Shown here: in pieces, positions 14,896 through 19,847 of the stretch
Layout: each line of letters starts with the position of its first letter
Position numbering within the stretch: the first letter of the stretch is position 1
Assembly: GCA_002296975.1 (NCBI GenBank)
Contig: DBIS01000022.1
Coordinates: 1 to 19,847 of the forward strand
Reading direction: 5' to 3'
Length of the DNA: 19,847 bases
Origin: Deltaproteobacteria bacterium UBA796
Lineage (GTDB): Bacteria; Myxococcota_A; UBA796
The notes under the pieces: model-generated
What the model was told of the DNA's origin: nothing
Databases searched by the model: none
What the model saw: only the letters and a program-made list of their open reading frames with translations
Position numbers and translations under genes: made by a program

Positions 14896-15258
14896 AACAT
14901 CATCCGCATTCCATGTACCCACAAAACCATGGGGTCGAACAAAGAGGGCCCTGTGGGTGGACCGAGGCACTTTACCCGTGAGTACGCCTGTTTGAAAGGT
15001 CAAGGCTTGCCAACCCAAGCGCATCAGGCCCAAATCACTGGACAAGTCCAACTCGACCTGGCGCCGCCCCGGCATATGAACGGTCACGGGAATAGACTTA
15101 AAGGGCACCCATTTGACCTTGATTTCAGCGGGCGTCACGCCCACGGTTTTGTGGCCCACGCGAATACTTGCACCCGGTGGATCGCTTTCAATCAAAGCAC
15201 GGTGGGCACAGCCACCCAAAAAGGAGCCCAAAAACAACATGAAAAGACATGACATCAT
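14890..15258 (-). CDS. PEGA-domain lipoprotein
   Basis: A 122-residue predicted lipoprotein. MMSCLFMLFLGSFLGGC carries a lipobox (LGGC, C17). Residues about 20-70 (IESDPPGASIRVGHKTVGVTPAEIKV) are a PEGA domain, a short beta-sandwich common in surface proteins of Gram-negative bacteria, often near peptidoglycan or in S-layer-linked proteins. The last 50 residues are unassigned. ATG 15258 is preferred. A TACAAT box at 15266-15271 on this strand would start transcription at about 15259, which would make the mRNA nearly leaderless. ATG 15303 is the alternative, but its bases coincide with the divergent gene's start. It converges on the C26 gene. Confidence 0.8.
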   Translation of the reverse strand: MMSCLFMLFLGSFLGGCAHRALIESDPPGASIRVGHKTVGVTPAEIKVKWVPFKSIPVTVHMPGRRQVELDLSSDLGLMRLGWQALTFQTGVLTGKVPRSTHRALFVRPHGFVGTWNADDVK

Positions 15259-15265
15259 GATCGGT

Positions 15266-15271
15266 ATTGTA
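15266..15271 (-). promoter_or_regulatory. Possible -10 box for the PEGA lipoprotein
   Basis: TACAAT on the minus strand matches five of six -10 consensus bases. No clear -35 is seen 17 bases upstream. The predicted start point falls at the lipoprotein's ATG, so translation would be leaderless or begin at an upstream ATG instead. Confidence 0.25.
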
Positions 15272-15301
15272 GCGGACTGCTGGGTCAGATACCTTGGGTT
15301 C

Positions 15302-15859
15302 ATGAAAGTTTTTTTCCTGCTGCTGATACCTGCTCTTTTGGGCCCATTTTCTGCCCAAGCCGGCCCGCCCTCGGAGGCATCGGCAGAAAGCTTGTCCTCG
15401 GCTGATAAGCGGGCGGCAAAAAAACGGAAACGCCGTACGAATCCCAAGAAAGAAGCCAAGGACTTTGAAATGCTTCAGCGTTCGGCCACCCTTTACTGGG
15501 AGGGTGTGCGATGGAGTGACACGGACAAGGCGGCCAATTTCATCGAAGACTCAAACGATCGCATGGAGTTTGGGCAGTGGCTTGAAGCCAAGCTCGAAGG
15601 CCAGCGGGTGATGGATGCAAAGATTATCCGGGTCGATGTCAAAGCGGTCGACGACCCAAAAAGCCTTATCCTGCGATACGCCTACATCACCGTGGCCATG
15701 CAGGCCTATACCATGCCCGAACAGGTGCTTAAGAAAGAGACCTTCGAGCAAAAATGGTATCGCAATGCCGAGGGGTGGTGGCTGGAATGGAAATCACCGA
15801 CAGTCACGGCCAGAGAGGCTGCCGAAGCTGCCGAAGCTGCCGAAGCTGCCGAAAAATAG
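15302..15859 (+). CDS. Secreted protein with basic region and Ala/Glu repeat tail
   Basis: I do not recognise a named family. The 185-residue product has a signal peptide ending FSAQA at residue 20, then a strongly basic segment (KRAAKKRKRR, about 37-46). A compact alpha/beta domain (about 55-168) follows, with FEMLQRSATLYWEGVRW, VDVKAVDDPKSLILRYAY and FEQKWYRNAEGWWLEW. The last pattern resembles NTF2-like/SnoaL-type folds, but I would not assign it. It ends in EAA four times. ATG 15302 is the only start giving a signal peptide; ribosome-site support is weak. It is divergent from the PEGA lipoprotein across 43 bases and 80 bases upstream of recQ. Confidence 0.8.
   Translation: MKVFFLLLIPALLGPFSAQAGPPSEASAESLSSADKRAAKKRKRRTNPKKEAKDFEMLQRSATLYWEGVRWSDTDKAANFIEDSNDRMEFGQWLEAKLEGQRVMDAKIIRVDVKAVDDPKSLILRYAYITVAMQAYTMPEQVLKKETFEQKWYRNAEGWWLEWKSPTVTAREAAEAAEAAEAAEK
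15815..15850 (+). repeat. Four 9-bp tandem repeats encoding EAA
   Basis: GAGGCTGCC followed by three exact copies of GAAGCTGCC. They give Glu-Ala-Ala four times just before the stop codon, likely an alpha-helical tail. Copy-number changes would stay in frame. Confidence 0.9.
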
Positions 15860-15877
15860 ACTGCGCGTCCTAAAAAA

Positions 15878-15906
15878 CGGACACTTACTGTCCGAATGTT
15901 GGACAG
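15878..15906 (+). promoter_or_regulatory. Two overlapping inverted repeats upstream of recQ
   Basis: CGGACA-cttac-TGTCCG (15878-15894) is a perfect 6-bp dyad. CTGTCC-gaatgtt-GGACAG (15888-15906) is a second one sharing the middle arm. They lie 33 bases before the recQ ATG. They could be a two-site operator or alternative RNA hairpins. No T-tract follows, so they are not a standard terminator, and the 11-base gap between CTGT and ACAG does not match the E. coli LexA box. Confidence 0.4.
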
Positions 15907-15939
15907 CACGGGCATGGAAATTGGAATAAGCCGAGCACC

Positions 15940-18036
15940 ATGAACTTAGAACAACTGCTCCTCAAGCATTTTGGCCACCCCAGCTTTCGGCCAGGGCAAC
16001 GGGCTGTGATGGAGCATGTGTGCGCGGGTAAGCCTGGCTTGGTGGTGATGCCCACCGGTCACGGTAAATCGCTGTGCTACCAGCTTCCCGCCTTGGCTCG
16101 GGGGGGAACCACCCTCGTGGTCTCGCCCTTGATCGCATTAATGAAAGACCAAGTCGATGCCTTAGTCGCCAAAGGAATCGCCGCCACGGAGATCAACTCA
16201 ACCTTGTCCTGGGAGGAGCGGAAACACCGCACTGCGGCCATGATCAGGGGTGAATATCATCTGGTCTATGTGGCACCTGAGCGCTTTAACGATGCATTTT
16301 TAGCCGACCTCAGTCGCACAGATGTCCGTCTTTTGGCGATCGATGAGGCCCACTGTATCAGCCAATGGGGCCACGATTTTAGACCCGACTATCTCAGACT
16401 GGGCGCCGTTCGAAAAAGCTTGGGAGATGTGCCCACCATCGCCCTCACCGCCACCGCCACCCCAGCGGTGGCCGACGATATTCTCGCTCAGTTGGGCTTG
16501 CCTGACGCCCGGCGGTTTATCACTGGATTCGATCGGGAAAACTTGCGCTTGGAGGTGGCCACCACACGATCACCAAAAGCCAAACTTACCATGCTCCCTG
16601 GGCTTATCAGCGCCCTCCCAGCCTTGGTTTACTGTGCGACGCGCCGCCATGTCGACGAGGTCACCGACCTGCTCTCGTCCAAAGGATTCGCCACCGAGGC
16701 CTACCACGCAGGCAAAACCCACGCTCAACGCAAAAGGGTCCAAGAAGACTTTATCCAGGGGCGATTGCCCGTCGTCGTCGCCACAAACGCCTTTGGTATG
16801 GGGGTCGACAAGGCCGATATCCGCACCATCGTTCACTTTGATATGCCGGGCACCATCGAGGCTTATTACCAAGAGGTCGGGCGGGCCGGACGAGACGGCA
16901 AGCCAGCGACCGCCATCTTGATGTACCGCAGCGCCGATCGACAACTCCAAGAATTCTTCATTCAAAACGCTCACCCGCCCGCTGCGGATGTTCACCGGGT
17001 TTACGATGCTTTGCTCAGCACCCAAGAAAATCCAGTGTGGTGGCAGGCCCACGAAATCGGACGACACACGGGCATCGATGAGCGCCAGGTACAAAGTTGC
17101 CTGAGCGTGCTCCGGCGGTTTGGCTTGACCGATCGGGCCACCAGCCGAAACCCAAATAGCGGAGACATCCTTTACGGCATCTCGCTCACCGACCCCAACC
17201 GTGCGCTGACCTTGACCGAAGCCGAGATGAATAAAAGCCGGCACCACGCCTTTTCACAGCTTGAAAAAATGGTCGCCTATGGCACAGCCCCCTGTCAACG
17301 CCTGGCGGTGCTTCGCTATTTTGGCGAGACCCCAAGCTGGGCTAGATGTGGACGGTGCACAGGCTGCGATGCCAACCGTCCACTTATCGACGAACTCAAA
17401 CCCTTGACCCCACCTCAGCTTGAGATGATTCGCAAGATTCTCTCCTGTATGGCCCGCATGGGGCGACCCTTCTCCACCACACTGATCGCCAAGGTGGTCA
17501 CCGGCTCTCGTGATAAATCCGTTCGGGCGTGGGACTTCGATCAGCTCAGCACTTGGGGCTTGCTTCGGGGCACATCCACCGCAAAAATCGAGAGCATTTT
17601 GGGTGCCATGGAGTCTGGGGGCTTGATCACGGTCGAGCTCACCTCCAAGAGTGTTCGTGGAGCCACCCGGACATGGAAAAATCTTGGGCTCTCTGCTCTC
17701 GGTCGCGAGGTGATGTACGGCGAGGTCACCGATGTCGTTTTGTCTCTGCCCGCTGTTGCCGCTCGGGTGGTGGCACACATCGATGTGAGCGAAGGCCACG
17801 ATGGGGTCATCGACGAAGACCTTCTGGCTAAACTCAGGACGGTTCGCTTTGGTCTTGCCAAGGCCGCTGATGTACCCGCATATGTGGTGGCCTCAAACCG
17901 TACACTCGTCGGTATCGCAGCCGCACGACCGACATGCCTAGAAGCCCTCGAGGACGTTCACGGCATGGGCCCAAAACGGGTTGCTAAATACGGAGAACCC
18001 TTCATAGACGCTGTTCGAGGATGGACCGGATGCTAA
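15940..18036 (+). CDS. recQ: ATP-dependent DNA helicase RecQ
   Basis: RecQ unwinds DNA 3'-to-5' in recombination and replication-fork repair. The 698-residue protein has all family parts: motif 0 (FRPGQRAVMEHV), Walker A with K43 (MPTGHGKSLCYQLPA, with His where most have Gly), DEAH at 135-138, the aromatic-rich loop (CISQWGHDFRPDY), VATNAFGMGVDKADIR, and motif VI (EVGRAGRDGKP). The RecQ-Ct zinc cysteines are C452, C470, C473 and C476. A winged-helix region (about 490-600) and a C-terminal HRDC domain (about 628-695, LRTVRFGLAKAADVPAYVV to HGMGPKRVAKYG) follow. Ribosome-site support is weak (GAG). The next gene overlaps its end. Confidence 0.97.
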   Translation: MNLEQLLLKHFGHPSFRPGQRAVMEHVCAGKPGLVVMPTGHGKSLCYQLPALARGGTTLVVSPLIALMKDQVDALVAKGIAATEINSTLSWEERKHRTAAMIRGEYHLVYVAPERFNDAFLADLSRTDVRLLAIDEAHCISQWGHDFRPDYLRLGAVRKSLGDVPTIALTATATPAVADDILAQLGLPDARRFITGFDRENLRLEVATTRSPKAKLTMLPGLISALPALVYCATRRHVDEVTDLLSSKGFATEAYHAGKTHAQRKRVQEDFIQGRLPVVVATNAFGMGVDKADIRTIVHFDMPGTIEAYYQEVGRAGRDGKPATAILMYRSADRQLQEFFIQNAHPPAADVHRVYDALLSTQENPVWWQAHEIGRHTGIDERQVQSCLSVLRRFGLTDRATSRNPNSGDILYGISLTDPNRALTLTEAEMNKSRHHAFSQLEKMVAYGTAPCQRLAVLRYFGETPSWARCGRCTGCDANRPLIDELKPLTPPQLEMIRKILSCMARMGRPFSTTLIAKVVTGSRDKSVRAWDFDQLSTWGLLRGTSTAKIESILGAMESGGLITVELTSKSVRGATRTWKNLGLSALGREVMYGEVTDVVLSLPAVAARVVAHIDVSEGHDGVIDEDLLAKLRTVRFGLAKAADVPAYVVASNRTLVGIAAARPTCLEALEDVHGMGPKRVAKYGEPFIDAVRGWTGC

Positions 18037-19847
18037 ATATGCACAAAATTTTAAAACTGGGTGCTTTGGTCGGACTGTACGAGGCCATCGCCATCGTGCG
18101 TTGGGACTGGCTGATGAGCGACCCTAGAGGATGGCGGGTGGCCCTGGGCGTCGGCTATGGCTTGTGGATTATAGTCATCAATATGGGGCTTTTCACCCTG
18201 CTGGGTGCCATCCTTAAACGCTGCACCATACTCACGCCTGTCATCTACGCTGCATTGGTTTACGGGGCCCGATATGTGGGAGAGGATCGTTTTGAGACCG
18301 CCAGCTATATGGCCATCGGTCTGATCATCGTCTCCATTGGCTTGAGCCGCCTCTGGCCTTGGGCACTCAGTCTGCTGGCGATCGCTTTGGCCACACCGGG
18401 GCTGTGGGGTCGGGTGCCGGTTTACACCACCGCAATCGATGAACAGCTCTGCTTTTTACTGCCGGGGGCCATCGCAACACTACTGGCCGGACTAATCATC
18501 GATGGACGCCGGGTCAGTGGAAAAGTCTATATGGGCGCCGGTCTTGTGGCGGTGGTGGGGCTTGCCGGCCTTTTCGTCCAAAAAACCGGACTGAACACCG
18601 GTCATTCAGACAAACCCAATGTTCTTTTTGTACTCGTCGACACCCTTCGCCAAGACCATGTCCAGCCCTATGGGGAGGCCACGCCCACACCGGGTCTACA
18701 ACGGTTGAGCGAAGAAGGAACCCGCTACGCCGACGCCATTACCGTCATCCCCAAAACCACCCAATCTGTCGCTGCTTTTCAGACCGGAAAATACCCCGTC
18801 TCGAATGGGGTTCGTGTGCTCAAAGATTCCCTCAGGGCAGAGGAGCAAACCCTGGCAGAGACCCTCAAAGCCGCCGGCTACTCTACCGCAGCATTTGTCC
18901 ACAATGGGTGGGTCATGCGGGGGCGCGGCTTTGAACAAGGCTTCGATCAATTTCATTCATTTTTTGAGCTGGAACGGGCTTGGGGTGTGGCGAGGTTGAG
19001 CGGCTGGGTGATGGCCATCGATACCTTCACCACCAAACGAATACGTCCATTCGACGGCAACACCAACGCCGCCGTGGCCACAGATGCCGCCATCGACTGG
19101 ATGCAAAACGTACCCCAACCCTTCTATGGCTACGTCCATTATTTCGACCCTCACTGGCCCTACCGACCACCGGGTGAAAATGGTGAATGCAAGGTGAACA
19201 ACATCAGAAAGGTCAAAAAGGTCTCTCGGGGTAAAATGATGTTCAAAAACCCTTTGAAGAAGTCAGACAACAACAAGGCTTGTGCGCTGTACCGAAAGGA
19301 GGTCACCTACAACACCGACCAAGTGGGCCGGCTGCTCGCTTCACTCGACGAGATGGGTATTGCAGACAACACCATTGTGGTCTTCACCGCCGACCACGGC
19401 CACTCTCTGGGTGAGCACAATTACTGGTACCACCACGGTGAATTTTTATACGAACCGTCCATGGCGATCCCCTTGTTCATCAAAGCACCCGGGCAACTTC
19501 AAGCCGGTGCGGTGGTAAAAGATCAAGTCCGCAGCATCGATGTCATGCCGACCCTGCTCGCCCTCACCGGGGTGGACACACCCAAGATGGATGGGGTCGA
19601 CCTCAGCACTCACCGTGCAGGTCCGGCCTTTATCGAAACCGATATCTCCTATTTTAAGTCCAATAAGCGGCGGTACATCAAGGGGGTCACAGGCAAGCTT
19701 CGTGGGGTGCGAACACCGGAATGGAAGCTAATTTTAAGCCCCAAAAAAGGTGGGGGTAAATGGGAGCTTTATAATCTCAAAAAAGACCCTAAAGAGCTAA
19801 AAAACCTGATTAAATCTCGTAAAGCACCCAAAGCCATCGTCTTGGCA
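18030..19847 (+). CDS. Membrane-anchored sulfatase-fold (alkaline phosphatase superfamily) protein, 3' end cut
   Basis: About 606 residues are visible and the frame is open to the window edge. Residues 1-190 hold six or seven hydrophobic segments (for example VALGVGYGLWIIVINMGLFTL and MGAGLVAVVGLAGLF). A sulfatase-family catalytic domain then begins at PNVLFVLVDTLRQDH, with metal ligand D204. Where true sulfatases have a Cys or Ser that becomes formylglycine, this protein has Thr (T243 in IPKTTQSVAAFQTGKYP). Further metal ligands are D455-H456 in FTADHGHSLGEH. A Thr nucleophile is typical of phosphotransferases such as EptA/LtaS and of unassigned sulfatase-like proteins, so sulfatase activity is doubtful. 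ATG 18030 has GAGGA 8 bases upstream and overlaps the recQ stop by 7 bases; ATG 18039 is the alternative. Confidence 0.88.
   Translation, partial: MLNMHKILKLGALVGLYEAIAIVRWDWLMSDPRGWRVALGVGYGLWIIVINMGLFTLLGAILKRCTILTPVIYAALVYGARYVGEDRFETASYMAIGLIIVSIGLSRLWPWALSLLAIALATPGLWGRVPVYTTAIDEQLCFLLPGAIATLLAGLIIDGRRVSGKVYMGAGLVAVVGLAGLFVQKTGLNTGHSDKPNVLFVLVDTLRQDHVQPYGEATPTPGLQRLSEEGTRYADAITVIPKTTQSVAAFQTGKYPVSNGVRVLKDSLRAEEQTLAETLKAAGYSTAAFVHNGWVMRGRGFEQGFDQFHSFFELERAWGVARLSGWVMAIDTFTTKRIRPFDGNTNAAVATDAAIDWMQNVPQPFYGYVHYFDPHWPYRPPGENGECKVNNIRKVKKVSRGKMMFKNPLKKSDNNKACALYRKEVTYNTDQVGRLLASLDEMGIADNTIVVFTADHGHSLGEHNYWYHHGEFLYEPSMAIPLFIKAPGQLQAGAVVKDQVRSIDVMPTLLALTGVDTPKMDGVDLSTHRAGPAFIETDISYFKSNKRRYIKGVTGKLRGVRTPEWKLILSPKKGGGKWELYNLKKDPKELKNLIKSRKAPKAIVLA

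Noticed and set aside
15888..15906. LexA/SOS box before recQ
   Set aside because: CTGT and ACAG are 11 bases apart rather than 8, and myxobacterial LexA sites differ from this sequence.

Overview
This 19.8 kb window looks like chromosomal DNA from a Gram-negative bacterium of the Myxococcota/'deltaproteobacterial' kind. The evidence is moderately high GC, a lipid A gene (lpxC), several predicted lipoproteins, a secreted protein with two MopE-type Asp/Cys calcium-binding-like repeats and a C-terminal Cys-plus-hydrophobic tail resembling the MYXO-CTERM sorting signal, and a 'DCKGDRIC' Cys-rich module typical of myxobacterial secretomes. I saw no rRNA, tRNA, CRISPR, transposon or prophage. The taxonomic placement is inference.

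Region 1 (1-2284, minus strand): a compact operon of a tandem-BMC-domain shell protein closely resembling cyanobacterial CcmP, then a PaaJ/PcaF-type thiolase, then a 3-hydroxyacyl-CoA dehydrogenase that runs off the left edge. A carboxysome-type shell protein joined to beta-oxidation-type enzymes, away from any carboxysome or metabolosome genes in view, is the most unexpected thing here.

Region 2 (2420-3148, plus): a membrane-anchored TPR-like protein. It converges on region 3.

Region 3 (3196-9248, minus): a long, tightly packed run ruvC-ruvA-ruvB-DUF192-lpxC with ATGA or 1-base overlaps, starting at a good sigma70-like promoter (9279-9308). After a 170-base gap holding a 17-codon proline-rich mini-ORF come a SAM methyltransferase and a B12-dependent radical SAM protein. 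The radical SAM gene contains a 10-G homopolymer.

Region 4 (9386-11081): a small secreted Cys-rich protein (plus) converging on a sugar-1-phosphate nucleotidylyltransferase (minus).

Region 5 (11167-14883, plus): a three-gene unit of a MopE-repeat surface protein, a lipoprotein with a transglutaminase-like Cys-His-Asp domain (start/stop overlap) and a peptidase C26 gamma-glutamyl hydrolase. Together they suggest a cell-surface module built around gamma-glutamyl/isopeptide chemistry (inference). A palindromic terminator separates it from a convergent PEGA-domain lipoprotein.

Region 6 (15302-19847, plus): a secreted protein with an Ala/Glu tandem-repeat tail, a pair of overlapping dyads, recQ, and a membrane-anchored sulfatase/phosphotransferase-fold protein coupled to recQ and cut by the right edge.
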